Below, piece by piece: positions 35,778 to 47,899 of a DNA stretch of 64,000 nt (position 1 is its first letter; each line of letters begins with the position of its first letter). Location: NCBI GenBank assembly GCA_023053685.1, contig JALIGW010000154.1:127501-191500 (forward strand). The letters are read 5' to 3'. The notes under the pieces are model-generated. The model ran no database searches and was not told the DNA's origin. It saw only the letters and a list, made by a program, of their open reading frames with translations. This stretch comes from Diadophis punctatus similis. Taxonomy: Eukaryota; Chordata; Lepidosauria; Squamata; Dipsadidae. The position numbers and the translations under genes are program-made.

Positions 35778-36312
35778 CCGTATTTTTGGAGTATAAGACG
35801 CACTGGAGTATAAGACGCACCTTAGTTTTTGGGGAGGAAAATAGTGGAAAAAATCTACCTACCAGGTATTCATCTGGCTAGCGTCTTTAGTCTGGTCAGC
35901 TTCAGCACATTATTTTATCCCCTGGTTAGGGCTGAAAAAACCTTTTTTCAGAGGTAATAGCAATGAAAACAAGCCTGCAAAGACTTAGGGCTGGAAAAAA
36001 ACTTCTTCGGAGGGAGTAGGAATGAAAAAAATCCTGCAAGCCGGTAAGATTGTTAGCACCTCGTTAGGGCTGAAAAAACCTTTTTCGGAGGGAATAGCAA
36101 TGAAAACAAGCCTGCAAAGACTTAGGGCTGGAAAAAAACTTCTTCAGAGGGAGTAGGAATGAAAAAATCCTGCAAGCTGGTAAGATTGTTAGCACCTTAT
36201 CAGTGCTGGGAAAAAAAGCTTCGAGAAAGCTACATTTGGAGTATAAGACACACCCAAATTTTCAGCCTCTTTTAGGGGGCAAAAGGTGCGTCTTATATTC
36301 CAAAAAATACGG
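35778..36312. mobile_element. TA-target MITE, CCGTATTTTTC family
   Basis: Inverted ends flanked by TA (35776-35777, 36313-36314). An internal direct repeat (ggctgaaaaaaccttttt...gatt) occurs about twice. Confidence 0.8.
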
Positions 36313-36605
36313 TAGTCATTCCTAATCGGGGATATGCAGAATCCATAATTCTCAATAATTCATCAATTGTTATTAGCTATGGTATTGGAGAATTAAGAAC
36401 TCAGCCCATCTTGAGCGCTAATGAACAAAATCAAGTTGTGTTGGAACTTCAGGTCACATCGTCCAATTTTCGTTGACCCACAGTGAAAGATAATTGTGTT
36501 GAGTCCCTTGCATGAATTATAAAACTCCTGATTCTCACAAAACTTTAAACAATGTAACAAAACAACAGCAATTATGTTCTTAATGGGGGACCATTCATAG
36601 GATAC

Positions 36606-36965
36606 TATTAAAGTTTGTTGCAAAATCAAAACCAGAAGCTCACACAGATGACTGATTCAGGATTGACTGGATTCAATAACTTCTTTATAAACATAATAAT
36701 ATATATATTTACAATACCATTAGCAGAGTTCTTCTTCAATGTAGTTACAGATAGCAGAGAACAGTTAGTTTCATTTCAGCAGAGTTCAGAGTGGAAGAGT
36801 ACAGAGTGGAGACTGGAGCCACACCCAGCCTTAAGCTTAAGTTCCAGTTTCGATTCTCTTCACAGACTCAGAAGTGGTTTGCTCCTATTGGCTGATTCAG
36901 TTGCTATGCCTATTCATTGGTTGACCTTGTTACCACTGGCTCTCCCAGTCATGAATATTCTAACA
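36606..36965 (-). mobile_element. Candidate solo LTR with 5-bp TSD
   Basis: Flanked by gatac at 36601-36605 and 36966-36970. Minus strand begins TGTTAGAATATTC. The opposite end (TTTAATA) lacks the usual CA, so the assignment is tentative. Confidence 0.45.
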
Positions 36966-36970
36966 GATAC

Positions 36971-38990
36971 CAATAAATCTCAGGTTGCATCAGAGTACTA
37001 TGCCAGAAGAGACTTTATTTGAGGTGGCTATCTCCAGAGGGTTCTGAGGCATAGGGTGTATAGACAAGGTGCCAACCACAATCCTGTACACCCTCCACAG
37101 AGTTTTTTTTTTAAATAGAAAGTACCAGTCCCACTAATCAATGACATGACTTCCCACGACTTGTAGACTGACTCTGTAGCCAATGCTTTGGCAAATCAGG
37201 ATGTATCTTTTATGCGCAAGGAATTCCAACGCACTTGAGCCTTGCAAGTGGTGGGAATGTCCTTCTCGGATATATCGATGTAGGAGATACCAGGCTGTGC
37301 CCGAGGGAGAGGTCAAGTGCACCATCAGTAACGAGTCCCTTTGCGCCCGCAAGAGTTCTAAGTCCAGCCCACCTTGAATTCCACTGACTCTTATCTACCT
37401 CCAATTTGCTATGAAACGTTAGTAGCTCACATTCTTGTAGAGCACTTAAACTGCAATAAAATCTTTATACCCATTTGAAAAGCCTGGTACGTCTGATTTC
37501 CTTGGCGTTTGTCTACCATTATTCTTCCAACTTGCAACACCAGGAATGCTTCTTTTTCACTTTCTGGTTGATACCCAATGCAGGTTCCTTTTTTTAAAAA
37601 AAAAATATCAATACAGATGATATTTTAACACAAAATATTTTTACATAAGTCAATTTTTTTTAAAAAAATATAGAACCTTAAAAAAAAGAACAAATCGCTA
37701 TCTTCAAAAAAAGTTTTTTTATTTTTTCCTCCACCACTTTTACATTTCAATGAACATATACCTTAAATCATTACAATAAAATACACAATTTTACATGTAT
37801 ACTCCATCATTCAAAAATCAACATCTTATACATACGCTTATATCATCAATCATCAGTCTATTCTACTTTTCTTTCCATTGCACTCCCCCACTCTACCTCC
37901 ATCATCTCCTCCTACTTTCTTACTCCTTCACTCCTCCTCTACTGTCTCTACTCCTTCTCTTCCTCCCCTTCTACTTCCTCTTACACCCTCTTAGCCTTCC
38001 CCTGAGTACTCTTTTATCCTCTTATGTTTAACAGACTGATGATACAATCTCAAATTTAAACTCTTCATATCCCTTCTAAGAAGATAAAAAAAATTTTTTT
38101 TTGTTATATCATTTCTTTATATGTAATACTTTGTTTCTAGGTATATACTGCTAACTTCATTTTACTTCCACACAAAAAAAGGGGAGAAAAAGAAAAAAAA
38201 GAAAAAAAAAGAAAATCTAGTTTTGTCATCTGGGATATTCACCAATTATTTTCCCAATTCTACTCCTAAAATTCTCCGCTGTTCATTAGTTTCCAAATTA
38301 ATTTTTATTCTCCTACTTCTTAATTTTAGAAGCCAAATTGCTTCTTCCACTTTTTTGTCTCTTTATTCATTGTTTATGGGATTTCCCCCCCCCTCTATTT
38401 TATCACAAACTAAATGCCCAATTATACATTCCAATTTCTTATCTTAATCATAAAATTTCTTCTTTGATTATTTACACTCAAATTAAACATTTCACATTTA
38501 AAATATATGATTTTTAAATTTTCCCTATCAATCGCTATCAATATACTATAAACACGTGTCTTTGTGCCATGTTTGATAGCATTATCTGAACAATTTTAAA
38601 CACCAGTCCATATTTTAACACTGCCTTTCGGTTTTTAAGACATACTAGCCATGGTCTGTTACGTCCACTGTGAAGGACTTCCATTCAGTTCTAATCTGAC
38701 AGACCGCTCAATGTCTTTGCATAATGATTTTCACGTTCAGCTTCTCATCACAGTTCAACGGTGCACAATATGGCCAGTCCCATTATCTTAAAAGAATACC
38801 TGTTTTGAGTATATTATGTAGTTACAAGTTCTTCATCTGAAAAGCAATCTTGCTGAGGTTTAATAGATGCTCTACCCTGATCATCCAACCAAACTTAACA
38901 GTAGTCCAATGTTTATTTTGATTTCTCAAAGTTGAATATGCCAGTTTTTCATTAAGAGATGAACTACATAGCATGTACATCTCAGCAATG
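36971..38990. other. Gene-free AT-rich interval with L1-like CT-rich block
   Basis: 37740-38040 matches, in reverse, the GA-rich block of the LINE at 27620-28654 (aacagactgatgatac and a CT-rich run). The rest has poly-A/T runs and no supported gene. Confidence 0.5.
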
Positions 38991-39009
38991 CATGTACATC
39001 TGTGGTTTC

Positions 39010-39225
39010 TTCCCCAAACCCCAAAAACTTTAACCTTAGACTGTCTACAGTCGACCTCACCCAGTTCCTAAGAGGTCTGTAAGGGGCGTGCATAAGCATA
39101 AGCCTACCGTCCCTGTCCTTCTGTCCTATTGTCCAAATTTACCTGTACCTACTTTGCTTTTGTTTATGTTTATACCATACCTGCTATCTTGTACATGTTT
39201 TGACAAATGAAATAAATAAATAAAA
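39010..39225 (+). mobile_element. Family-H LINE 3' end
   Basis: Plus-strand copy: tttaaccttagactgtctac ... cttgtacatgttttgaca, then an AAATA tail. Same terminal region as 219-805, opposite orientation. Confidence 0.8.
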
Positions 39226-39374
39226 TGTTTTGGAATATTCTATTTTTGAACTCATGAAAATAAATACATGTTCTATCCACAGGTGGCTTGTATTGGGTCA
39301 GCAGGTCCAACTCTGCATCTCAATTTCCCAGCTGGGATTCATTTCCCTTGCATAGAACTGCTCAGCCTTAAGAG

Positions 39375-39413
39375 CGTTTTTGTACAAGCAGCAGGTGCCT
39401 CTGTGTTACTGTG
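39375..39413 (-). promoter_or_regulatory. V2 recombination signal, 23-bp spacer
   Basis: Heptamer CACAGTA (complement of 39407-39413), 23-bp spacer, nonamer ACAAAAACG (39375-39383), 8 of 9 to consensus. Confidence 0.92.
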
Positions 39414-39692
39414 GATCTGGGGCCCCGCAGAAATAGACCGCGGCATCTTTCAACTGCACTTGTGTGATGTTCAACCGACTCTCCTTCTGCTTGTCAAAAG
39501 AGGCCCTGAAGTGTTTCTCCAATTTCTCCGATGAAACCGTTAGGAGAAACACAGGTTCTTCTCCTGGATATTGCCTGTACCAGTGCATGCTATAGAAATT
39601 TTTGGAGCTGAACTGACAGGCGATGGTGGCATCCTCTCCTTCTTTGATGACTTCCACAGGCTTCTGATCCACTTGGTCCTGGCATTGGACAC
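39414..39692 (-). CDS. TRAV: V2, TCR alpha-type V exon (family 1)
   Basis: Open from a ctcttccag acceptor through VQCQDQVDQKPVEVIKEGED. First Cys in TIACQF, Trp in MHWYRQYPGEEP, FR3 RLNITQVQLKDAAVYFC, CDR3 start CGAPD, then the heptamer. The EGED opening, HWYRQ and ASF-type FR3 recall the TRAV30-like subgroup of mammals (recall, not alignment). The exon keeps the last leader residues (VQC), but no convincing first leader exon was found upstream. 3' member of pair A with V3, same orientation. Confidence 0.85.
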
Positions 39693-39929
39693 CTGGAAGA
39701 GAAAGACATGGGGATCATTCGGTTGATTGTGAGGAACCTTTGAACCATGTCTTTGTCTTGGGCATTCTGCTGCAATTTTCAGATGACTTACAAAGGAATC
39801 AATATGGGAGAACAGGCATAAGTTGAAAAATAAGCAGATCTTTCTGTGCAGAGATTCTCAGTCATCCAGGTCATGGTTGTCCCAAAGGTGCTTTTTCCAA
39901 AGTGTTTTTTATTTTTCAGCAGTCATTTT

Positions 39930-40375
39930 TTAAAATTTATTTATTTGTCAAACCTGTACAGGATAGTAGTTGTTTGTATAAACATAACACAAGTAAAAAG
40001 TACCGATAATAGAGGACAATAGGACAGTAGGGTAGGGACGGTAGGCACAGTGGTGCGCTTATGCACGCCCCTTACAGACCTCTTAGAAATGGGGAGAGGT
40101 CTACTGTAGACAGACTAAGGTTAAAGTTTTTTGGGGTTTGGGGAAGAAACCATAGAGTCAGGTAGTGCATTCCAGGCATTGATCACTCTGTTGCTGAAGT
40201 CGTATTTTCTGCAGTAGAGTTTGGAGCTGTTTACATTAAGTTTGAATCTATTACGTGCTCGTGTATTGTTGCGGTTGAAGCTGAAGTAGTCATTGACAGG
40301 AAGGACATTTTGATATATGATTTTATGAACTACATTTAGATCAGATCGGAGGTGGCATAGTTGTAAATTGAACCT
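39930..40375 (-). mobile_element. Family-H LINE 3' end between V2 and V3
   Basis: Minus strand reads LNVVHKIIYQNVLPVNDYFS and FSNRVINAWNALPDSMVSS. Present in pair A only; pairs B and C lack it at this place. 39850-39905 is a short Penelope-like terminal fragment. Confidence 0.85.
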
Positions 40376-40560
40376 TCTTGGGTGAGAAGCAAAGCATTTT
40401 TCAAGGAAAAAGAAGAAGGAAGTCCAAGTGCCTTTTGGAAAAAAGATCTTTGGGACAAGCAGATATTTGCTTATGAAGCTGTAGCTCAAGATGTTCTCCT
40501 GGTCTTTCTTCAAAGGGAACCCAGTAGGGAGCTCAATTTCCTCTTCTTGGTTGTCCTCCA

Positions 40561-40599
40561 CCTTTGGTGACAACCAGTTGGGTTCTTTCTATCACTGTG
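40561..40599 (-). promoter_or_regulatory. V3 recombination signal, weak nonamer
   Basis: Perfect heptamer CACAGTG (complement of 40593-40599). At 23 bp the nonamer position reads CACCAAAGG; shifting to 24 bp gives ACCAAAGGT (5 of 9). Weaker than family 1. Confidence 0.7.
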
Positions 40600-40882
40600 C
40601 TCCACGCACAGAAATAGACAGCTGAATCCTTACGTTGGATGTTCTTCAGATACAAAGATGTGGTCTTCTTAAATGTGTCATGACTCATTTCAAAATTATC
40701 CCTTGGTACAGTTATTGTTGTATACAAGAACATCATGAATTCTGGCTCGCCTCCTGGATATTGCTTGTACCACTGAAGATTAGAAGCTGTTTCCGAATAC
40801 GAGCATTTCAAAGCGATGGAGTCTCCTTCCTTAATTGAAAGAAAATGCTGCTCCTGGGTGACTCTAGCTTGATCTGATACAA
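40600..40882 (-). CDS. TRAV: V3, TCR alpha-type V exon (family 2)
   Basis: Open from a tattacag acceptor: [20 protein letters not shown], first Cys in ALKCSYSE, Trp in LQWYKQYPGGEP, FR3 TSLYLKNIQRKDSAVYFC, CDR3 start CAWS, heptamer. Joined to the leader exon at 41216-41267 in phase (G|TT gives Val), so the segment has an intact leader and V frame. Chain type alpha/delta is inferred from FR1 and FR3 style; beta cannot be fully excluded (CAW also occurs there). Confidence 0.85.
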
Positions 40883-40902
40883 CTGTAATATAAGGTGAAT
40901 AT

Positions 40903-40951
40903 TTAAAAAAGGATGGATGGATGGATGAATAGAAGGGAGGGAGGGAGGGAA
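40903..40951. repeat. GGAT/GGAG microsatellite in V3 leader intron
   Basis: ggatggatggatggatgaat then gggagggagggagg. The position corresponds to the mosaic junction of V7. Confidence 0.9.
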
Positions 40952-41215
40952 TGGCATTCCACTAATAAATTTAGTTAACTAAACCTTTAGAATTTGCAAA
41001 TGAGCAATTATCATTCAAAATTTGCCATCCTACCTTCACACAAGAATTTAAATAAATGAATTTTCTGCTTGATGCTTCTGCTGGTTTTCATTTTATGGCT
41101 TCTGAAAAATGTATCTCCAAAGCTGACTTTTTGAGAAGACCTTGCTTCAAAAAACATAAAGTAAGCATAAACATTATTCCCATCAATAAATGAAGCAATA
41201 AGATGAAAAGGATAC

Positions 41216-41267
41216 CTGTGGAGATGGCCAACAGCAAGGCAATGATCCTGCTCGCCAGATCTCCCAT
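41216..41267 (-). CDS. TRAV: V3 leader exon
   Basis: 52 bp, MGDLASRIIALLLAIST plus one base, followed by donor gtatcc. Hydrophobic signal-peptide core. Spliced over 333 bp to the V exon at 40882. Confidence 0.88.
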
Positions 41268-41447
41268 CCTTCTTCCTCTCTCTGCAATAGGCAGGACAAC
41301 TCTCACCAGAAACACAGGAAAGTGAGAACTCAGACACAGTCTTGTGGGTGGCTTCCTGCTCAGACCTTCCGGGGATTGAAGATCTGTTCAACTCTGCTTT
41401 GACTCATGTACATCAAAGGAGGAACATACCACAAACCCAAATAGCAA

Positions 41448-41677
41448 CAGCAATAGCACTTAGACTTATATACCTCTTCATAGTGCTTTACAGCCCTCTC
41501 TAAGTGGTTTACAGAGTTCAGCATATTGCCCCCAACAATCTGGGTCCTCATTTTACCCACCTCGGAAGGATGGAAGGCTGAGTCAACCTTGAGCCGGTGA
41601 GATTTGAACAGCTGAACTGCTGAACTAGCAGTAGCCTGCAGTGCTGCATTTAACCACTGCACCATCTCGGCTCTTAT
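41448..41677 (-). mobile_element. Sauria SINE
   Basis: Full head, body and tail on the minus strand. The paralogous site near 59570 is empty (caaacccaaaacatataaac). Confidence 0.9.
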
Positions 41678-42095
41678 AACATATAAACTTTGTCTTAACG
41701 TGCACACACTTCAGCAAACAAAATAAATCAGGTTCTGCTATCTCCTAGTTTGAAAAATTCATAATACAGAATATGTATTCCTGTCGTGCAAGGGAATGGA
41801 GATAATTATTCAATAAGAAGTGCAGAAACCTCTCAGAGATGGATCCAATGGGAATCTCTCCAGGGTGTTTTCTCTCAGCCTTACTGATGTTAACCAACAA
41901 AAACTTCTTCTGAGGAAAGGGATCCTTGGATCTTTGGATTCCACTTTCTACAAGAACTTGGAATTTGAGCAAGGATTCTGGGTTTCTTCATGGAATTCTA
42001 GCCATACAGGTTGTTCCATATGGGGGCATCCATATTTGGAGATTATTAGGCTCATCTGCCAAGTTACTGCAGTCATGTTCTGGGGGATATGATAG

Positions 42096-42340
42096 GAGCT
42101 GAGATAGCGCAGTAGTTAAAAGCAGCATTGCGACCTTCAGCTGATTGCTAGTTTAGCAGTTCAGCTGTTCAAATCTCACTAGGCTCAAGGTTGACTCAGC
42201 CTTCCATCCTTCCGAGGTGGGTAAAATGAGGACCCAGATTGTTGGGGGCAATATGCTGAACTCTGTAAACCACTTAGAGAGTGCTGTAAAGCACTATGAA
42301 GCGGTATATAAGTAAAGTGCTATTGCTATTGCTATATTGG
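42096..42340 (+). mobile_element. Sauria SINE
   Basis: Plus strand: gagctgagatagcgcagtag head with A-box, gttcaaatctcac B-box, gctattgctattgctat tail. The paralogous site near 59982 is empty (gggggatattgggaatg). Confidence 0.9.
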
Positions 42341-42666
42341 GAATGACAATGGGACTCTTGGTCACAAGGGCTGTTTTTCAGGGATCTGGAGGAAAGGCTG
42401 CTCCTCCATCGAACCTTACAAGCAGGCAGCAAGCGAATCAGAGGCCCCGCAAAATCACAAGAGAGCTTACATCTTTCATTTAACCTTGCAATGCTGTGAC
42501 ACAGGTTTGTGTCATTGTGGTTCCCACCAGACACAGGTCTATTCCAAAACGATAAACATTGAACGAGAGGACAAAGGATGTGATCTTCATTCCTCCTTTT
42601 TCCCTTCCAGCCATCGCTTGTAAGGCAGCTCTTGAATACCATGAAATGCATTTCTCCATCCTTGCT

Positions 42667-43342
42667 GGGATTTTATTTTATTTATTTTATTTGGAGGTTC
42701 TTCTATGTCACCCTACTCCCTGAGGACTCAGGGCGGCGTACAACATTTTAATAAAACAACCAACCAAATCATTAAAAAGCAATTTAAAAACAATTTAAAA
42801 CATCTATATCACACAAATATACATGGGGGAGACATCCGCTGTAATGTTGTCTCAAAATTACCCTGCCTGCAGGAAGAGCGATGTCTTAATGGCTTTTTGG
42901 AAGGCCAGCAAAGTGGGGATAATCCTGATCTCTGGGGGGAGTTGGTTCCAGAGAACAGGGACCCATAGAGAGAAGGCACTCCCCCTAGGCCCCGCCAGTC
43001 GGCATTGTTTGGCTGACGGGACCTGGAGGAGGCCCACTCTGTGGGACCTCACCGGTCGAAGGGAAGTGTGTGGGAGGATGCGGTCCCGGAGGTAGCCTGG
43101 TCCTAAGCCATGTAGGGCTTTAAAGATGATGATCAACACCTTGAATTGCACCTTCCTCCAGGCGGGGTGATTTTGAGACAACCTTACATCTGATGTCTCC
43201 CCCATGTATGTATGGTGTTATATGTGTTTTTAATTTTTTTAAACTGTTTTTAATTATTTGTTTGGTTGTTTTCTTAAAAATGCTGTACGCCGCCCTGAGT
43301 CCTTAGGGAGTAGGGCTGCATAGAAGAACCTCCAAATAAATA
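42667..43342. mobile_element. Two L2-type LINE 3' ends, head to head
   Basis: 42667-43152 is minus (frame FKALHGLGPGYLRDRILPHT) with its TTTA tail at the left. About 43153-43342 is plus, ending gccgccctgagtccttaggg and aaataaataaa. Confidence 0.8.
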
Positions 43343-43389
43343 AATTGACAGATCTTTACTAGAATCTTGTTGTAGTCTATTGCCCTCTT

Positions 43390-43635
43390 GTGGGGAGACG
43401 TTGCTCTGCACTCTTTCTAGAGTCTCAACATCCTTTTTACATCCTGGTGACCAAAAATGAATGCAGTATTCCCAGTGTGGCCTTACCAAGGCATTATAAA
43501 GTGGTATTAACACTTCACATAATCTTGATTCTATCCCTCTGTTTATGCAGCCTAGAACTGTCAGGGCTATTTGGGCAGCTGCTGCACACGGCTGGCTCAT
43601 AGTTAAATGATTCACCACTAGAACTGTGAGACCCC
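43390..43635 (-). pseudogene. CR1 LINE fragment
   Basis: Minus strand: CAAAAQIALTVLGCINRGIE and LVRPHWEYCIHFWSPGCKKD. 5' part of the region seen in the next element, opposite strand. Confidence 0.8.
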
Positions 43636-43879
43636 TCTGACAGTTACTACTATTGAGATAAATACCAGCTATAACTACCTGGAGACACCTTGATTGAGTT
43701 GGGTCACCATATCAATTTCCTTCAATAAATGAAAATCAATACGTATTGGAGAGTTGCAACACTGAATTTACACAATGCCACCTGAATAGCTATGAAATAA
43801 GAAATGTGGTAAATGGTCAGTGTTGCATTCAACTGGGATCCTTCCAGTGGGTTTCCTTTGGGTTTCCTTTCACCCACCC

Positions 43880-44600
43880 AAACTGGGTGAAACCACACTC
43901 AATAGCAGCGATTGCGAGAGGGATCTCGGAGTCCTGGTAGACAGCCAACCAAATATGAGCCAGCAGTGTGCAGCAGCAGCCAAAAAGGCCAACACAGTCC
44001 TAAGCTGCATAAATAGAGGGATACAATCAAGGACCAGAGAGGTATTAGTACCACTCTATAAAGCCTTGGTCAGACCACACCTAGAGTACTGCATCCAGTT
44101 TTGGTCACCACACTACAAAAAAGACATTGAAACTCTAGAAAAAGTGCAGAAGAGAGCAACCAGGATGATAAAGGGTCTGGAAAATAAAACATACAAAGAG
44201 CGGTTGCAGGAACTGAGCTTGGCCAGTCTAGCGAAGAGAAGGACCAGGGGTGACATGATAGCAGTGTTCCAATACTTGAGGGGATGCCACAGAGAGGAGG
44301 GGGTCAAGCTGTTCTCTATGGCACCAGAAAGCCAAAGAAGAAATAACGGATGGAAGCTGCCCAAGGAGAGATTCAACCTGGAAGTGAGGAGAAACTTTCT
44401 GACGGTGAGAGTGATCAACCAGTGGAACAGCTTGCCAGTGGAGGTTGTGAGAGCCCCAACACTTGCGACCTTCAAGGAGAGACTGGACTCAAGATCTGTC
44501 TTGAGATCTGTCTCAAATGATGTAGGAACTCCTGCTTGAGCAGGGGGTTGGACTAGATGACCTACAAGATCCCTTCCAACCCTAATAATAAATCTAAATC
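43880..44600 (+). pseudogene. CR1 LINE 3' end, long open frame
   Basis: Open for about 220 codons: AKKANTVLSCINRGIQSRTR, LVRPHLEYCIQFWSPHYKKD, MIAVFQYLRGCHREEGVKLF and NQWNSLPVEVVRAPTLATFK, then gttggactagatgacctac and a ctaaatctaaaa-type tail. RT catalytic core absent. Confidence 0.9.
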
Positions 44601-44616
44601 TAAAAATCTAAATCTT

Positions 44617-45250
44617 TCAGCCTCACTGACCTTTACCGAGGAAAGCATCTTCTGAAGAAATAATCCTTTGGGTCTTCTGATCTTTCTTTGTACTTGGAAT
44701 TTAAGCAAGGATTCTGGGTTTCTTTATGGAATTCTAACCACACAGCTTGTTCCAAATAGAGAGGACTCATGTGTGAGAGATCACAAGGCCCATCTGCCAA
44801 ATCATTGCAGTCATGTTCCAGGGGATATTGGGAATGACAGTGGGACTCTTGGTCACAAGGGTCGGAAGCTGCTATTCAGATAGCTGGAAGAAAGGCTGCA
44901 CCTCCATCGGGCCTTATAAGAAGGGAGCAAGTGAAGAGGAGATCAAAAAGAAGATTTCACAACCTTCATCTAACCCTGCAAGGCTGTGACACATGTTTGC
45001 ATCATTGTGGTTCCCACCAGACACAGGTCTACTCCAAAATTATGAACATGGAAAGAGAGGACAAAGGACGTGATCTTCATTCCTCCTTTTCCCCTTCCAG
45101 CCATCACTTGTTGGGCAGCACTTGAATACCTTGAAATGCATTTCTTTCTGGGATTTGTAAATTACTCAGCATCGGGCTGGGTTGCTACTTGGGTGGGAAA
45201 CCAAAAGGAGATCAATAAGTTCTAGGTTGCACTAGGAAGTTGAAGAAATG
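44617..45250. repeat. Block U copy without V exons
   Basis: Colinear with 41870-42660 (tgggtttctttatggaattc, gttccaggggatattgggaa, gacacaggtctactccaaaa), but no leader or V exon adjoins it. Looks like the upstream flank left from a lost V pair, or a partial duplication. Confidence 0.75.
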
Positions 45251-46870
45251 TCTGAGAACAAAGCAAATCACTCTCTTAACTTGGCTGAGAAAACTAGAGC
45301 CTGCTTGCCCTTCAGCACCAGAGGTCAAGCTCAGCTTCAGGACATTATTAACCTACCTAACTCATTTAATCGGACTGTGGGAAAGGAAAACTGCAAGGCT
45401 CATGTCTTCTTCCTTTGCTTCCCACCATGCCAAGAAGATATACCGTATTTTTCGGAGTATAACACACACCTTCCCCCCCCCCTAAAAGAGGCTGAAAATT
45501 TGGGTGTGTCTTATACTCCGAATGTAGCTTTTTCAAAGCTTTTCTTTCCAGCCCCAATGAGGTGCTAATGATCTTCCCGGCTTGCAGGATTTTTTCATTC
45601 CTACTCCCTCTGAAGAAGTTTTTTTTCAGCCCTAAGTCTTTGCAGGCTTGTTTTCATTGCTATTCCCTCTGAAAAAGGTTTTTTCAGCCCTAACCAGGGG
45701 ATAAAATAATGTGCTAAAGCTGACCAGACTAAGGACGCTAGCCAGATGAATACCTGGTAGACAGATTGTTTTCCCCTATTTTCCTCCCCAAAAACTAAGG
45801 TGCGTCTTATACTCCGGTGCGTCTTATACTCCCAAAAAATACAGTATCTCTACCGATAGATATTGCTCTCCATCGTTTTGACCCCAGGTATTAAGATTAT
45901 TATTTCTACTTCAAGTGATGGGAGTTTCCACTCAAACATTTCTCAAGATTTATGGTCTATCCTATCAGCTGGAAGTTCAGAGAACCAGCGGAGTCAAGAG
46001 GAGGGAAACAGAGCCCCATAAAACCCTTACAAGTGTTCCCAGTTGACAGATCTTTCCTAGAATCTGGTTGTAGTCTATTGCCCTCTTGTGGGGAGGAGGG
46101 TTATAGGTGAAAAACCCCACATTCCTCAAAATTGGCCTGTGATCCCCAACATTTCCTACCAGGCTGAGATTAGGGAAGAATAGTGTAATTGTAAGGTTCA
46201 TCCCACGTGCCTTGGAAAACATTATAAGTCATGTCCTCATGCCATTGTCATCTCATCCCAATCCCATAGCATAGTGATGGCTAAGCTTTTTCTCGGTGCA
46301 TGCCGGCAACCATAATGTAATGCGTGCACGACACCCTCCCACATGCCCCCTATGCATGCTCACGCAACCCCCTGCGTTTCCCCACCACACGCATATATGC
46401 GAGACCCCTGTGCTCCCCCACCCCTGCACATGCGTGTACGACCCCTCCCCCGGTGCTCCCCCCACCCCCTTCAGAGGGCCTATGGAGCCTCGGGGGAGGA
46501 CATTTTCGCCCTCCCAGAGGCTCAAGGAAAACCTCCGCAGCCTGGGGAGGGTGAAAAATGGGCATCCTGGAAGTCCGGAAATAGGTCAAAAATCAGCTGG
46601 CCAGCAGGAGGCGCACACGCATGCATGGTGGAACTGAGCTGGGCAATGGCTCACGTGCCTACAGAGAGGGTTCTGCGTGCCACATGCATGTGGCATACGT
46701 GCCATAGGTTCCCCATCACGGCCATAGAAGATACATTTTAAAGTCAGCTTTAAAATAAATGTTTCCTGTCTTCTTCCTGGGACATTTGAGTCCTCCATTG
46801 CTAATAGGGTTGATGATATGGTCCTGGGTGGGTGATATCCAGGTCTTTGGAGCCAGTTTAGGCTTTGGTA
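45251..46870. repeat. Block W: spacer between V pairs (copy B)
   Basis: Near-identical to 53400-54735 except for the MITE at 45443-45844. Holds no supported gene. Open frames around 46250-46740 are C/G-rich and low-complexity. Confidence 0.8.
45443..45844. mobile_element. TA-target MITE, absent from unit C
   Basis: Ends ccgtatttttcggagtataa and complement with TA on each side. Unit C reads aagatctctaccc at this place (about 53727-53739), without the element. Confidence 0.88.
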
Positions 46871-46885
46871 TTCTACGAGGGTGAG

Positions 46886-47452
46886 TCAAAACGTAATGCC
46901 ATTTTCTTTAGGACAGGTATAATTACCAACACTGGAACATGTAGCATACATCAAAATGAAGCTGGTCCTCTGTGGATCACATCCTTACTTCTCAACATAG
47001 TCACCGTTTCTCTCAATAGCAATGTTCCACCTTCGAATGAGAGCATTTATCCCTGCCTCGTAAAATTCTGTTGACTGTTCTTTGAGCCACTTCTTCACTG
47101 CAGTGTTCACTTCCTCAACACTGGAATAATGTTTGCCTCTCAAACCCTCTTTCAAACCCTCTATAATCTAAAGTATTGTCCTCAAACACATTTTGTAATC
47201 GTCTGTGAATGTTCACAGGGGTTTCCCCCTCAGCAACATGGAATTCAATCACTGCCCTTTGTTTTTGACGCAACTCTAAGGGGGCAGCCATTTTGAATTT
47301 TCCTTGCGAGTCTACAAACCTGAAAAGTAAGAAACAAAATATTTCATAACATAAATGATATAATCATTTCTAACTGGGAAAAAGTTCAGGTATTTGTATC
47401 AAAAACTTCACCTGAAGTAAAGAAAATGGCATTCCTTTTTGACTCACCATCG
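46886..47452 (-). pseudogene. mariner-like element, internally deleted (unit B)
   Basis: Inverted ends acgagggtgagtcaaaacg and tgactcaccatcgta. The minus strand carries remnants of a transposase C-terminus like the unit-C copy (54746-55346). Stops and a deletion around 47150-47165. Confidence 0.75.
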
Positions 47453-47508
47453 TATTAACTGTGAGGACCTTTTGGCTGGTGCGACAGGAAAGAGCAGGCG
47501 CTGTGTAA

Positions 47509-47899
47509 CAGGGGTGTCAAATTCGATTTCATTGAGGGCCGCATCAGGGTTGTGTTTGACCTCAGGGGGCCGGGTGGGCACGGTCAGTGTGGGCATGGCC
47601 AGCTCAACATCACTCGTGGGGATGTCTGTGGTGGCCCAAGTGCTCATCCAGCAAAAACAGAGTTCATGAGGACTCCCCTCGTCATCCCGAGCTCCTTTTT
47701 TGCTGGCAGAGGTTTACAGGAGGCTGTCAGAACCGAAAATGGTGCTTGCAGGAGCCGTTCACAGCCCTCCCGAGCTCCATTTTCACTGGCAGAGGCACTG
47801 TGGGCCAGTCCTTCACTTTTTCCAGGGCGGCCCTGCTGGCCAAATCTAAGCACCCCGTGGGCCGGCTGTGGCTCATGGGCCTTGAGTTTGACAGCCCTG
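47509..47899. mobile_element. hAT element (unit B)
   Basis: Ends caggggtgtcaaattcg and gagtttgacagccctg. Flanks ctgtgtaa/ctgtataa match 7 of 8. Same locus in unit C at 55401-56150. Confidence 0.8.

Larger units (their letters stand above)
41268..42660. repeat. Block U: upstream flank of V3 (paralogous copies)
   Basis: Homologous and colinear with 59395-60310, with 44617-45250 (partial) and with 50943-51600 (partial). Shared marks: ggaagccacccacaagactg, tctgggtttcttcatggaat, tggttcccaccagacacagg. Two Sauria SINEs here are absent from the 59.4-60.3 kb copy. The V promoter should lie close to 41268. Confidence 0.8.

Noticed and set aside
39414..39692. Immunoglobulin heavy or light V segment
   Set aside because: FR2 WYRQYPG and FR3 DAAVYFC/DSAVYFC styles with TRAV30-like openings fit TCR alpha better. 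IgH FR2 (WVRQ) and light-chain FR3 (DEADYYC, DFATYYC) patterns are missing. TCR beta is not strictly excluded for family 2.
43820..44539. 239-codon host gene
   Set aside because: The frame is the standard CR1 C-terminus with its 3' UTR; no RT core or host homology.
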